Source: Pestalotiopsis fici W106-1 (lineage: Eukaryota > Ascomycota > Sordariomycetes > Amphisphaeriales > Sporocadaceae). Taken from it: a stretch of DNA of 64,000 nucleotides. The stretch's first letter is position 1. Every line of letters begins with the position of its first letter. The position numbers and the translations under genes are program-made. Below are positions 44,379-55,933 of this stretch, piece after piece. Location of the stretch: positions 5,241,013-5,305,012 of the forward strand of contig NW_006917093.1 in the NCBI RefSeq assembly GCF_000516985.1. The letters are read 5' to 3'. The notes beneath the pieces are model-generated. The model was given only the letters and a program-made list of their open reading frames with translations. It was not told the DNA's origin and made no database searches.

Positions 44379-45241
44379 TTAGCAGCACTTGCCCAGGCCA
44401 CCACTTCCGTCTCCTGAATCAACCTTGACATTGTTGTTGCCGCCGGATGGCTGGTCTTTCGAAGTGTCAATAATGCGCTTCTTGATGTCGGATGCGAGAG
44501 AGTAGAAAGCCTTGTCAATGTTGATATTGCTCTTGGCAGAGACCTCGAGGAAAGGAATGCCGAGCTCCTTGGCCAGGGCCTCGCCCTGTTCCGTCGACAC
44601 TACCCGCTTATCCTCCCAATCGCACTTGTTACCAATCAGAATCTTGTTGACGCCCTCAGTGGCGTGCTGCTCTACGTTGGCGAACCAGGTACGGATGTCT
44701 GCATAAACATGTCAGCGGTTGGGGCGGCTAGGGTCTCATTTATTGCTCCATTGTGCAGAGCTAGGTTCCAGGGACACATACTATCAAAAGATCTCTGGTC
44801 GGTAACATCGTACACCAGCAGAATACCCATGGCGCCGCGGTAGTAGGCCGTAGTAATGGTACGGAAACGCTCCTGGCCTGCAGTATCCCAGATCTGCAAC
44901 TTGACGCGCTTGCCATCGAGCTCAATGGTTCTGATCTTGAAGTCGATTCCGATAGTGGTGATGAAGGAGGGCGTAAACGAGTCCTCACTGAACCGGAGAA
45001 GACAGCATGATTTGCCTACACCCGAGTCGCCGATGAGCAGGAGCTTGATCTAGAAGAGAGGCGACATGGTTAGCTTGCAAAGTTGTCGGTCGATTGCAGG
45101 GAACATTGATGCTGCAATAGCGGTGGCAAGAGAGGACATTGGAAATAGGAGCAGTTGAAGAAGCGCGTTCTCGGCGGCGAACACAAACATCAACAGCAAA
45201 GGCGGACGTACTAGGAAATCGTAGTTTCTGTTGCCCGACAT
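44379..45241 (-). CDS. SEC4: Rab GTPase Sec4/Rab8 (secretory vesicle)
   Basis: Exons 45241-45212 (30 nt), 45049-44782 and 44698-44379 encode 205 aa. The G motifs are complete: GDSGVGKS, the effector loop with T ([15 protein letters not shown]), [15 protein letters not shown] and EVSAKS. The Rab8/Sec4 signature [18 protein letters not shown] is present. The C-terminus GGLGKCC ends in a double-Cys geranylgeranylation site. Sec4 drives exocyst-dependent docking of post-Golgi vesicles at hyphal tips. All introns have clean GT-AG ends (GTACGT..TTCTAG, GTATGT..ATGCAG). Orthologues in filamentous fungi are called SrgA or Sas3. Confidence 0.95.
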
Positions 45242-47058
45242 TTTGGCCAACACAGCGGGGGGTGATCGGAGGAGGGTCTGGATCGATCAGGTTTTCGTTG
45301 GAGATGGCGAAAGTGCAAATGGATGTCCGCAGAGTCTATATTCGGAGACGAAGGGACAGGTGGGCGCAAAAGGAGTGTCTGGTCTGGGTGTCGCAGGTGG
45401 TGGGTTGTGGTGGTCGTTGTGGCCGCCGCGGGTTATCGTGGAGATAGGAGAGTTGAGGGCGTGCTGCGACGTGTAGTTTTAGTTTCGTTGTCTGGTCTCT
45501 GCCCGTCTGTCTGTTTAGCGACTGTCAAGTCAATCAGAAAGTCTGGAGACCCAGTAGTAGTCGTGGTAGTGGTGGCAGTACGTAACTACCTACAAAAGCT
45601 AGGTCAATAGGTACGTACGCAGACAGAGGCTCAGCAACGACCAGACGGCAAGTCGGGTGTCGGAGGGGGGGGGAAGGTGTGGTAGGTAGGTAGGTAGGTA
45701 CCTTGACTTGATCTCCTGGATATGCTGGATTGGGGTGTCCCTAGCCTTCAACAAGGCGCCAGAAATAGGGAGTGTAGCGTGGTATCTGCGCTGTAATGCG
45801 TTGCGATAAAACGCCCAAGGCGCCTGAATTCAACGGGCAGATATGGACCTCAGGCAAGAGAGAGAGGCTTGGGGACTGGGGTCAGGGTGAGGATGCGTGC
45901 AGTCCCTGAGTACCTTGACATACCCTAAACCTTGGACAGCAGGCGAACAGTCTGATCTAACCCCTTTGTAGTATGGAGCCAGCCAAGTATGACGATTTGA
46001 GGAGCAACTCCAATCATCAATCCACTAATCGGGATACTCATGCCATGTGTCAAATCACTGGCTGCACATGTCAATTTAACCGACTGAACTACTGCTTAGG
46101 CTCTCAGTAGGTATGTAGATGCACTCTTGCGGTCAAGAATATTCATCCATTCACTAGTTGTCAACAGTTCAACAAAACCAGCCCTTCAGCCAACGGCCTC
46201 GACTACTCACACTCTGAAGCTATTCTTATTCTTAATCTAGGCATATTTTCGATTTGGAAATCCGGAATAGATAGACAACATGTTTGTCCTACTGGCGCAC
46301 GTGGACACTGTTAGGGGCCATGTATCACGCAGTTCACACCACTCACTGGTGCTCTCCTTTTTGGAACGCTGACCGCTGCTGCAACCTACACAACACAATT
46401 TTACTCAACATAACACTACAGGTCATAACTATATAGTACTAGCCAACTACATTACCTTCTTGTTGCTTGCTGCTTGCTTCTTGTACCTGCTGGTCATCGA
46501 CGATCAACTGGTTGAGGCGTCGTTTCACAGTCTCGCCAGTCTAACGCACGGAGCCTCCTGCTGAGAGGCATCAATCATCTTCAAGAATGGAGCGGACCCG
46601 ATCTATCCTAGGATCAAGGAAGTCTGTCAATGAGCACCTTGCTACGGCAGCGCAAGCCTTGGCGTCCAAAGCATGCAAATGCTCGAGACGTCCCAAAACG
46701 CCGGATTTCGACTTGCTTTCCCATCTCAAGATTGGGGGTCAATATCAATGCCAAAGGGGCACGTGACTCGTAGCCAGTCACCATGAATGTTACTTGAAAC
46801 TGTCATGTTCAGGAACTGCTAGGCTATGCAGTCACTCTTTTAATATGTTCATGAAAAGAAGAGAACGGCTCTGGTGAACAAGACGGCATTTTAGTAGTCA
46901 CTTTAAAGAGCAATATCCAATTTAATGAACGATTTCAGAAGAGTGTAAATTGTTTTCCATAGCGACGTAATGGCGGTGAATATAGGCAAGTGATGGCCGT
47001 TCGCTGGACGATGTACTACGGACTATGTCGCGTCTCTCACTCCATCATCTGCTGTTAT
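45242..47058. other. 1.8-kb region upstream of SEC4, low-complexity in part
   Basis: Contains GT/GTGG-rich sequence near 45380-45430, a G-run at 45665-45673 and the (TAGG)n tract. There is no coding frame with support. It probably carries the SEC4 promoter and leader and the NCA2 3' end. Confidence 0.5.
45681..45702. repeat. (TAGG)n microsatellite
   Basis: GGTAGGTAGGTAGGTAGGTA then CC: five tandem GTAG units ending in the GGTACC palindrome, upstream of SEC4. Confidence 0.85.
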
Positions 47059-49121
47059 TTACTTGAGCCACTTGGCATATGCCCATCGGATGCGATCCAA
47101 TGCTCGAACCTGCGATTGAATGCCTTTGAGATTCGCTAGGTCGTCGAGATCCTCTAGGAATTCCCTCTCGATATCAGCAGGAAGCAGGGAGTGTGCAAGC
47201 CGGCGGAGCACATGAACTTCGCATACAAGGAGACCATGGTCCTTGTATGACAAGAGGTTATTGGGAGACGGCGTTGCCTCGGAGAAAATGCGGTCAATGT
47301 TGCGAAGTACACGCACAGCCTTTCCTGCATGACCTTCCTGTCGGTAGCTTCGCTTGCCGCCAAATACTGTTCGCAGATATTGAACCAGTCCAATAGAGAC
47401 CAAGATACCCGGGGTTAATCCAATAAATCCAAAGACAAGCTCCTGGCTCTTCAAAAGGGCGTCAATACCAGCCATTGCTACTTCCACATCGACCTTGGTC
47501 TTTTGGACTTGGATGAGCAGGGTTCGCACAAGATCACCGCGGAGAGCGCCTACAAAGGGCGAACGAAGATCCTTTTCGTATGCTCGGAGAACTGGTGTCA
47601 CATCACCTTCTCGCACCTTGGCTCGGATGTCTGAAAGTTGCGATTCTGATATAGATGATGTTCCAATGGCGGCAGACGGCTTATCGCTGGCAAACTCCAC
47701 AACCATGCGTTCGAGACTATCCCGGTCCGCCTGCAGACTGTCCCTGCTCATGATGGCAATTTCACTGTTGGAGTCGTGCCGTATCGTGCCAACGACTTTG
47801 CGGGTAGGCTCGACAACCCAATTGAACCAAAAGTCTTTGACCGTGACACCAAAATCGGCAATCCATGCAAGAATTTCCTGCTCGTGGTTGAAGAAGACGC
47901 GCAGAATGGTTGTAGATGACAGCAATATCGCTGTTGCCGGCAACCAGTATCGTACAAGTCTCGATGGCCGGCCATGCTCAGCTACGATCTTGGAGGCAGC
48001 ATCTAGATGACCAGGCAGCTTCTTCTCGAGAAGGGTCTGCAACCGCTTGGCAACTACGGCAGGTCGGTTGCCCTCGTCCTCTTCCACCTGAATGGAAAGT
48101 TCCGGGTCTTCTTCAACGCCGGCAAAGACCTTATCTTCAAACTCGGCAACACCAGTTTCCAATGTCAGCACATCTTTAAGAACCATGTCCATGAGCGCGA
48201 CGCTACGCTCAACGACGCCCTTCCATTCTTGGTTATTGGACATGATGATATCGCTCTTCCCGTCATCGCTGCCATTGCCTCCAAAGGCGAGGCCTTCATC
48301 GATGAGTACACCCAGTCCGCTCGATGTCATTTCCCTGAGTTTCTTCAGTTTGGCTTGCTTTCTCCGTGCCTCTGTTCGGGCTACGGCCGCCGGAGACATG
48401 AATCGATTTTGAATATTCACTAGAGATCGCTCCCGAATGCTGTCACGTACAATTCCATAGAACTGTCGCCAGCGCTGTGAAATAGAAGAGCCAATCTCCT
48501 CGCCAAGGTTTTGTTCCGAGAATTCGTTAGAGCCGATGGACCGACGATTGCGAAGGCGGTCGATGCTGTCTTGGTAAATCTCCTGAGTCCATGCCCAAAA
48601 GCGCCATGGTGACGTCTGTACCAGGTAGAGAGTCCCAAACGAATGCGATGACAGGATGTCGTCCCAATACCAGATGTGATCATTCAGAGGAATAATCTGG
48701 TCCAATAGGGTATCCATGATGATTCCATATGTTTGCACAGTGGCTTTGCTCACCAAGAGCCACTCGAGTTCGGCTTCGTACTGGCCAACTGGATGGTCTT
48801 CATCGCTGGTCACAGTCCCGAGGTCGGACTGGGATAAGAGAGTCTGCAGTCTCCATGCTGGCAGTACAGGATGGGCAGTAGAGGTGGTTGAGAGGGACTT
48901 GATCACACGCAGCAGTTCCTTGACTCTGGGTGAATCAAGTTGTGCAGAAGCCTGGGCTGCAAATTCATCGTCATGGTGAGCTGCGAGGTGGGTAAAAGGA
49001 ATGCGATCCAGCTGCGCATCCAGGCGCCGCACCTGGCTGTTTTGTGACCATGGCCGTCAGTGCATGCGCTGCGCCGCTACTTCTCGATGAGAATGAAGAC
49101 TTACTCTGCCACGACCGACAT
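47059..49121 (-). CDS. NCA2: Mitochondrial protein NCA2 (nuclear control of ATP synthase)
   Basis: Exons 49121-49105 (17 nt) and 49036-47059 encode 664 aa starting MSVVADQVRRLDAQLDR, the family N-terminus. The large second exon has no ATG at its head, which is why the micro-exon is needed. Features are LEWLLVSKATVQTYGIIMDT, a WYWDDIL segment, SPWRFWAWTQEIYQDS, and two membrane spans (WLPATAILLSSTTILRVFF; VFGFIGLTPGILVSIGLVQY). The C-terminal NCA2 core follows, with GLLVCEVHVLRRLAHSLLP and DDLANLKGIQSQVRALDRIR. In yeast Nca2 is a mitochondrial outer-membrane protein affecting ATP6/ATP8 mRNA and ERMES-linked lipid balance. Confidence 0.93.
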
Positions 49122-50866
49122 AGTTCACCCCCTTTCTCTTTTCTCCCTTTCTTCTTCTCTCGGTCCTGAGAAACGGCAGACGACTATGGTGTGAGGAGAT
49201 AATTTGTGGATCTCTTCAAGGCGAAAGTGAGTTCATAGTTGCCGAACCGGGGATTGGATGCCGAGTACGATGATCGAATGATTGATCCGCTTGTTGGGCA
49301 ATCCCTTCCTTGTCCGCCTGAGAGAGGATGGGAGATGCCTGAGCGGACAAAAATGCGGCAGGTAAGAACACGAATACGAGAAGATGAGCTCCCAAGGGAA
49401 ATATACTCTCTTAGAGGCTCATTTCTTCAGCCTTGCAGACAATGAACGTGAAGAGTCTGGGTTTGTTTACTTTTTACTAGGAAAGTTGGCATGCCGTGGT
49501 AGCAGTGTGTATGTGGTCGGCTACAGTGAGGTCATGCAACCAAATCGGTACCCGCTTCGGCCGCCGCAATTCGCAGCTCTGCGCTGGCAACTGGAGCTGT
49601 GGCGCACCAGCCAGCGAACAGAACTAATAAGCTTTTGGAACACAAGCACTCTTTTGGATTTTGAGTTTCAGGCACAATACGCACAGACAAGAACGGCAAG
49701 ACAGCATCAAGACACCGATATCTCTTTACTGAGATCAACAGATCACCGCCAGAAAATTATATCATGCAAGCCGACAATGGGAAAAGGAATATGCGGGATC
49801 AAGGGGATGGATTATTGATGGGCAAATGGAGAAACTAGAGAGCAATAATAATGATCACACAAGGTAATACCAGGGAGTTTTAGTGTACAGAGTGGCATGG
49901 AAGACTCCAGTTTGTCAGTGGCGGCTTCCATACATTACCCACAACAAATATCCATCCTCGCCATCCTCAAGCTATCCGATGGTCGCAGCTATTGAACACT
50001 GAGTACCTGAATATTCACTACAAGTCGCATAGGGCTATGAGAAGGTCACCGAACAAATAAAAGAGCAGCCATATGGAATCAACGACCTTTTTCGGTAAGC
50101 TCGAGGTACAAATAGTACAAAAAACTATATTCTCAACAGACCAATGCAACAGCTTCCGACGGGCGAATAGGCAACAAGTGGGGAGCTTGGGGAGGAAGCA
50201 ATTGAGGTCTGCAACAAAGGATTGTGGTGTGATGCGGATGCCCTGGATGCCGAAAGTCGCCCTGATCGTGAATCGGGGTCTGATTGGCGGTGGATACTTT
50301 TGCTCACTGACAGCGGCGACATTTGGAGAGAAGTCCATGCGCATTTACCTACAATGTAATGTGGAATGTAGGTACCTAGCAAGCCACACCAGAGTAAAAC
50401 CCAGCAAGTTTCTCAGCCTTTTTGTTGGAAATAGAAGAAGAAAAAGAACAAAAGAACACTTGAAGACTGGCTTCACTGGCTTGACTAGACTGCAAATGGA
50501 TAATCTGCGCCACAACGGGGATTGCCGCTGTCTGCTCAGGCACTAAACAGACCCATCTGATCTGGATCTGCATGTGCACCGGAATTCGAGAAGCCGCGTC
50601 GTCCCACAATGGTGCGCTGATTTGATTGGCCTGCTTGTTACTGCCAGGGGTCCTGCAAAATCTCCCAAACCCATCCCCTTATCGCCTCCTCAACGGTTCT
50701 CCCCCTTCGTATTTAACAATTCGATTGCCAGCTCCCGAGCGAATTGCACAGGGCTACGTCGTTCCTTTAGAAAGCTGTACTCACTCTCTCGAGGTTGTGT
50801 CCAGCAGGCGATTCATTCACCTAGTTTCACCATCTTCTAGGCTACCTATAATTGCCCTCAAAAGCC
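49122..50866. other. Divergent intergenic region, NCA2 and ERG25
   Basis: About 1.7 kb. CT-rich leader-like sequence lies next to NCA2 (49130-49165). Open frames at 49384-49818 and 50073-50546 have neither motifs nor splice signals. It probably contains the ERG25 promoter and long leader. Confidence 0.45.
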
Positions 50867-51895
50867 ATGGCGGGACTGTAAGGCTACTGCTCCCCCCCCC
50901 CCCCCCCCAACATTCCCCAGACCGCGAGTCAGGACGGTCGTGTCGCGCGCATCTTGCATACTGACATTTTTTTTTTTCCTTTTGACAGGAACGCGACGCT
51001 CGCTGGCGTCTTCACCAACCCGGATACCTTCTCCAGTGTCTTCGAGGAGGTTACCAAGCACAATGTTCAGCTCAACGTCGTCGAGCGCCTCTGGGCTGCT
51101 TGGTACCTCTGGATGCAGAATGACACGCTCGCGACCGGCATCATGAGCTTCGTCATGCACGAGGTCATCTACTTCGGCCGCTCTCTTCCTTGGATGATCA
51201 TCGACAGCATTCCTTACTTCAGGAAATACAAGCTGCAAAACCAGAAGATTCCCACCCTGAAGGAGCAATGGGACTGCGCCAGCCTTGTGCTGCTCAGTCA
51301 CTTCACCGTCGAGCTGCCCCAGATCTGGCTCTTCCACCCCATCGCCACCTACTTCGGCATGGACTATGGTGTGCCGTTCCCTCCTCTCTGGAAGATGGCT
51401 CTTCATATTTCCATCTTTTTCGTCCTCGAGGATACCTGGCACTACTGGTTCCACCGCGCTCTGCACTATGGCCCTCTCTACAAGATGATCCACAAGCTGC
51501 ACCACACCTACTCTGCTCCCTTTGGTCTTGCCGCCGAGTATGCCTCGCCCATTGAGGTTATGCTGCTCGCCATGGGCACGGTAGGATCTCCCATCCTCTG
51601 GGTCTCTCTTACCGGTGATCTGCACCTCTTCACCATGTACATGTGGATCGTTGGTCGTCTGTTCCAGGCCATCGACTCTCACAGTGGCTACGATTTCCCG
51701 TGGAGCTTGCACAACTTCCTGCCTTTCTGGGCTGGCGCGCACCACCACGACGTTCACCACGAGCGCTTCATTGGCAACTATTCCTCCAGCTTCAGATGGT
51801 GGGATTACATGCTTGACACCGAGTCTGGTCCTGAGGCTGCCAAGCGCCGCCGCGAGAGGAAGCTGGCTGCTCTCAAGGCCAAGAAGGCCAACTAA
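50867..51895 (+). CDS. ERG25: C-4 methylsterol oxidase (ERG25)
   Basis: Exons 50867-50877 (11 nt) and 50989-51895 encode 305 aa starting [12 protein letters not shown]. The fatty-acid-hydroxylase superfamily histidine boxes are complete: [19 protein letters not shown] and [10 protein letters not shown]. They bind the di-iron centre that oxidises the C-4 methyl groups of 4,4-dimethylzymosterol in ergosterol synthesis. Four hydrophobic spans fit an ER membrane protein, and the tail KAKKAN gives a KKxx ER-retrieval signal. The 111-nt intron (GTAAGG..TGACAG) contains a 17-C run. The gene is convergent with the dehydratase gene. Confidence 0.95.
50892..50908 (+). repeat. C17 homopolymer inside ERG25 intron 1
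   Basis: Seventeen consecutive C follow CTGCT, only 14 nt after the donor site. The run length is likely variable between isolates and error-prone in sequencing. Confidence 0.9.
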
Positions 51896-52387
51896 GGTAT
51901 TGGTCCAATCAATTCGACCATTACTATAGACAGTAATCGGCCTGGCCCTTCAAAAGGCCATTGCCAGTACGTCCTGTCCTCGGGGAGTTTTAAGGATCGA
52001 TATGAGGTCTTTTTTCATCAGGAACGGAAAAAGCATATGAATTCTCTCGGCAGGGAAGAATTGGCTTGCATTGAGCGGCGTCCGAGGTCCTTCGTTAATT
52101 GTACATATTTGGGGGGCCGACCTTTTTGTATAGAGATTTAATATTTGGGGGAGGTGGACTCGACGAAAGGTAGACGAACAACCTAATGATACACCAGACC
52201 TTCCATCCGCGAAGATGGTTGGCATATTAATTCAACAAAGTGTTATGACGTGCCTTGAAAAGTACGAGTATGCTCGATGGTATCTACTGATGCAACACTA
52301 AGCGAGACTGTAACACTTTCTCGCTCATATACTACTATATTGGGACATTGGCGTTGCGTATTATTGGATGCGATACGCAAGGGCTCA
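51896..52387. other. Convergent 3' regions of ERG25 and the carbinolamine dehydratase gene
   Basis: About 0.5 kb; expected to hold both 3' UTRs. No gene supported. Confidence 0.5.
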
Positions 52388-53780
52388 TTACGACTGAGTC
52401 TTTGGGTTCGCCTTTGGTTTCGGTACGCAGCAATCACCTGCACCCGAGGCCACAGTATCGGCGAGCTGTCTTCCCAAGCTGCAGCTATTGTCGCTCTGCT
52501 TCACGTTTTCGACAATCTCGCCAAAATCTCTAGCGAGGCCGTCGCAAATAGCAGCGAGCTCAACATCGAGTGCCGACAGGCCCGGTGGGCTGTGTGTTGT
52601 CCAGCGGATAAAGGTGGTATTGTACACCTGTATGACAATGGGTCAGTATCAAGGAGGGCAGAAGAGGGTTGCATTACAGATGTGCCACAGTGCGTGAAAA
52701 CTCGCCGCACCGCAATCATGAGTCAGCACGAGGAGGAAAGGATGGTTGGGCTTCATACACGTCATCCCCAGCGAGAGGCAGAGTGGGTTTTGGTTTGTAC
52801 ACACAAGCCGTTGGGCATGTAACGAGTCAAAGATATGGCAAGTATCAAGTGTTGGAAAAGGGAAAAAAGAGGTACTCACATTGGACCACTCGGGATGATG
52901 GTTCTTGAGTTTACATTGCAGTGCAACGGCAGTCATGAAGTCCTGATTATAAGGTGATCAGTCAGCAAATCACGTCCTTCTTGAAAACCGGGATATAACT
53001 CTAGAGTCATATGCGGATCGGCGCTGTGTCGCTTGATTCACGGCCACCCTGAAACACAGTTTCCTGATTTGCTTGACCTGGCCATTGGATCACAGTTATT
53101 CAAGATGAGATAACTCTGCCTCGTGCAGACCTAGCACATGGATATAATGTGGCAAGCTTTGTGGTATCTATCTCCTCTTGTGCAGCAAGGTTGACCTAGC
53201 AATTGGAAGCGATGGCATGTCAAATTCAGGAGGAAATTTAAACTCTTTTCCTCCCCTCCTTCATGCAAGCAAACATTTCCATCAAGGTTGCCCGCGAATA
53301 CAACCACCTTTTGCAAACGACAAAAATTTCCCAGAAGAAAAGAAAAAGTGGATAACTTACCCAGGTCTTTGCAAATGTCTTGAACTTGAAACTCCGCTCA
53401 AGGCCCTGGCCATTCGGGATGAGCGTCCAGCGTCCACCACCGGCCGCCGATGATGAAGAAGACAGCAGAGGCTGAAGCTTTTCCAACATCACCGCCTCAT
53501 CCGATCCTGCCGAGAAGCGAGGCACTGTTCCTGCCGCCGCCGCCGCCGTAGACATGGCTGCTATTCCTGTGCTCCTCGGGATGCTACCGACATGCACTGG
53601 ATCATTCAGGCCGCCTGCTCCTCCGTTGCGGTGGACGACTTGATCTTGGTGTTGCAAGCAACGGGCAGCTGATACTGGACCGGCCCGGTGCCCTTGTCTG
53701 CGTAAGATGGCAGTAGCTCTAGAGAATGTGCCGAAACCCCTGAGCATGGACCGCGTTGAGCACGCTTTGATGGCTGGCAT
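52388..53780 (-). CDS. Pterin-4a-carbinolamine dehydratase
   Basis: Exons 53780-53361, 52942-52880 and 52627-52388 encode 240 aa. Splicing assembles the family core from three exons: RWTLIPNGQGLERSFKFKTF with AKTW, DFMTAVALQCKLKNHHPEWS with N, and VYNTTFIRWTTHSPPGLSAL with D. This contains the NHHPEW and downstream His that form the active site. The enzyme dehydrates 4a-hydroxytetrahydropterin during cofactor recycling. The first 75 residues before a second ATG (53555, MSTAAAAAGT) are basic and Arg-rich (MPAIKACSTRSMLRGFGTFS), suggesting a mitochondrial form and a shorter cytosolic form. The C-terminus extends about 45 residues beyond the core with a Lys/Pro-rich end. Confidence 0.88.
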
Positions 53781-54497
53781 CAGAGCTCTCCGAAAAGAAT
53801 GCTGCCCGCAGTGCAGGCAGGCAAAAAACAAAGAAGGGGCCCGGAGGTCACGTATCCGGCTGCCAGATATTGCCTCGGTGTGAGTATGAGCTTGCAACGG
53901 AAGTTAAAATTTAATTGTATGACTTTATTTGGTCGAATTGCGCTCATGTAATATGATAAGTAGCAAGGTGAGCTTTTGCAATCATGTAGTCATTAGTTGA
54001 AGTCGAAATTTCGGTAACACTCTAAGCATGGGCCAGCTCCCCGTAACAGTGGCACTTGACACAAACAAAAGCATGATTTTGTGACCGGTTGGTCCAGACT
54101 CGCAACTTCATGCCATCCACCATTCTCTCGTCAAGTAACACTGGCTCGATTCGACTCCATATATATATACAATCTTGGGTTCGACCTCGGATACACCCAT
54201 GATATATTCCGCGGTCTCTGACACGTCTCATGCCATATCTATCTTCTTGATAGATTTTGCCCAGGAAATGGCGGGGGTCTTTGTCCTGTTTGTGGGGTAA
54301 CAGTCCAGACTCCCCATCCAACCTTGTTCGGAACGTAGATATCGGAACGTAGATCCGCCTTTTATTTACAGACCCGACGCGCGTAAATAAACCTCAATTC
54401 CTATCTTGTTTTGGAATATATATAATAAAATATCTCAAGTCCAACAGCTCACCCTGATCGGATCGTCCGTGGCCATTCATCAATCTAGAGGACTACA
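53781..54497. other. Intergenic region
   Basis: About 0.7 kb between divergent starts. A minus-strand frame at 54321-54022 lacks an ATG at its head and has no motif. A TATATATATA run near 54160 and an AT-rich stretch at 54410-54430 lie upstream of the amidohydrolase. Confidence 0.45.
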
Positions 54498-55933
54498 ATG
54501 CGTGTACCCCAACTCCCAGCGCAGCCATTGGCGGCGAGGCCCGCCGCAAGTATTGTCGCAGAAACGACAGTGACACCAGACGCGATTGTGGCTTATACGG
54601 GTCTGAGATCCGACCTCTTGATTCCCGGACGCGGGGAGCCGATTCGAGATGGTGCCCTCGTCATCAAGGACGACAAGATTGAATGGGTCGGGCATTACGC
54701 CGACTGTCCGTCAAAGTATGGGCACGTCGACTTCAAGCACGTCCCCGTTCTGATGCCCGGGATGTGGGACTGCCATACACACTTTGGCGGATACGGGCGT
54801 GCTTTTTCCACCTTTGGGGACTCTAAAGCGCTGCTGCCCGGCGCCCAGAGTCTGGCCGGAGCCGTGACCGTGGCCGACCTCAAGCGCACGCTCGAGGCAG
54901 GCTTCACCAGTGTTCGCGAGCTTTCAGGGGTGAGAAGACATGTTTACTTGTGTTTACGCCGCACTCATTGTTCTAATCCGTCTATGTAAATATGCTGACA
55001 CGACTTAAAAAGTTTGCGGGATACCTGTGGCCTGGAATACGTGATGGATACATTATTGGTCCAAACGTCTACTCGTCGTTGTCATTACTATCCATTACTG
55101 GCGGCCATGGCGACGAACACGATGTACCCATCTGTGCCGTTCACCAGTTTACAGAGGCTGGTGGCAACTTTTATCTTTGCGACGGCGTTGACGAATGCAT
55201 CAAAGGAGTCCGGGAGATGGTTCGACGTGGGGCACGGTGTATCAAGGTCTGCTCATCGGGAGGAGTCCTGAGCCTCAATGATGATCCGGAAGACCGCCAG
55301 TTCTCCGACGACGAGCTCAAGGCCATTGTTGACGAGGCCGCGCGGAGTGGCCGTGCTGTTGCAGCGCACGCAATTGGAAAGGCTGGCATACTGGCCGCCT
55401 TGAGAGCTGGAGTCACGAGCATAGAGCACGGCTGTTACCTAGATGAAGAGGTGGCAGGCCTGATGAAGAAGCAGGGCACGATCCTGGTGGCCACTCGGCA
55501 TATTCAGGAGAGCTTGCTGCAAGATCCCACAGAGTTTCCTCCGCGAGTGATTGAGAAGATTCAGAAGATTGTCCCCTTGACCAGAGACAATTACAGGCTG
55601 GCAATCAAGCTGGGCGTCAAAATCGCCTTGGGAACGGATATGTGGAACAGCAACCCAGACCATCGTATATCTCATGGTCGTAACGCCATGGAGCTGACCT
55701 ATGCGGTCCAGGCTGGCCTCTCACCTCTGGCTGCCATTGAGGCGATCACGGCCACCGCCCCAGAGGTGCTAGGCAAGAAGGCCCCCAGCAGTGGCCAACT
55801 GAAGGCTGGGTTCGATGCCGATATCCTTGGTGTTGCAGGTAACCCACTGGAGAGCCTATCGTTTTTGACAGACCCGGCCTACATCACCCATGTGTGGAGA
55901 GGTGGTAGACTTTACAAGTCTCCTTCCATGTGA
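54498..55933 (+). CDS. Metal-dependent amidohydrolase (imidazolonepropionase/prolidase-like)
   Basis: Exons 54498-54929 and 55013-55933 encode 450 aa; intron GTGAGA..AAAAAG, phase 0. Metal ligands of the amidohydrolase superfamily are visible: CHTHFGG (His93, His95), Lys222 in CIKVCSSGG (the carboxylated lysine position), His263 (AAHAIG), His283 (IEHGCYL) and Asp353 (LGTDMWN). An N-terminal beta-sandwich strand set (DGALVIKDDKIEWVG) and a C-terminal GQLKAGFDADILGVAGNPLE complete the fold. This subgroup includes bacterial Xaa-Pro and Xaa-Arg/Lys dipeptidases and ochratoxinase-like fungal enzymes. The substrate here is unknown. No signal peptide is seen, so it is probably cytosolic. Confidence 0.9.

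Noticed and set aside
50858..51760. 300-codon minus-strand frame opposite ERG25
   Set aside because: Antisense of a highly codon-biased gene; no recognisable protein features.
51896..52387. Search for a CRISPR array, phage or bacterial operon features in this window
   Set aside because: None present; spliceosomal introns and the gene content show a eukaryotic nuclear genome. The coordinates are only a placeholder for the whole window.
54022..54321. Minus-strand frame of about 100 codons before the amidohydrolase
   Set aside because: Starts with TTG, no splice partner, no family; likely chance.
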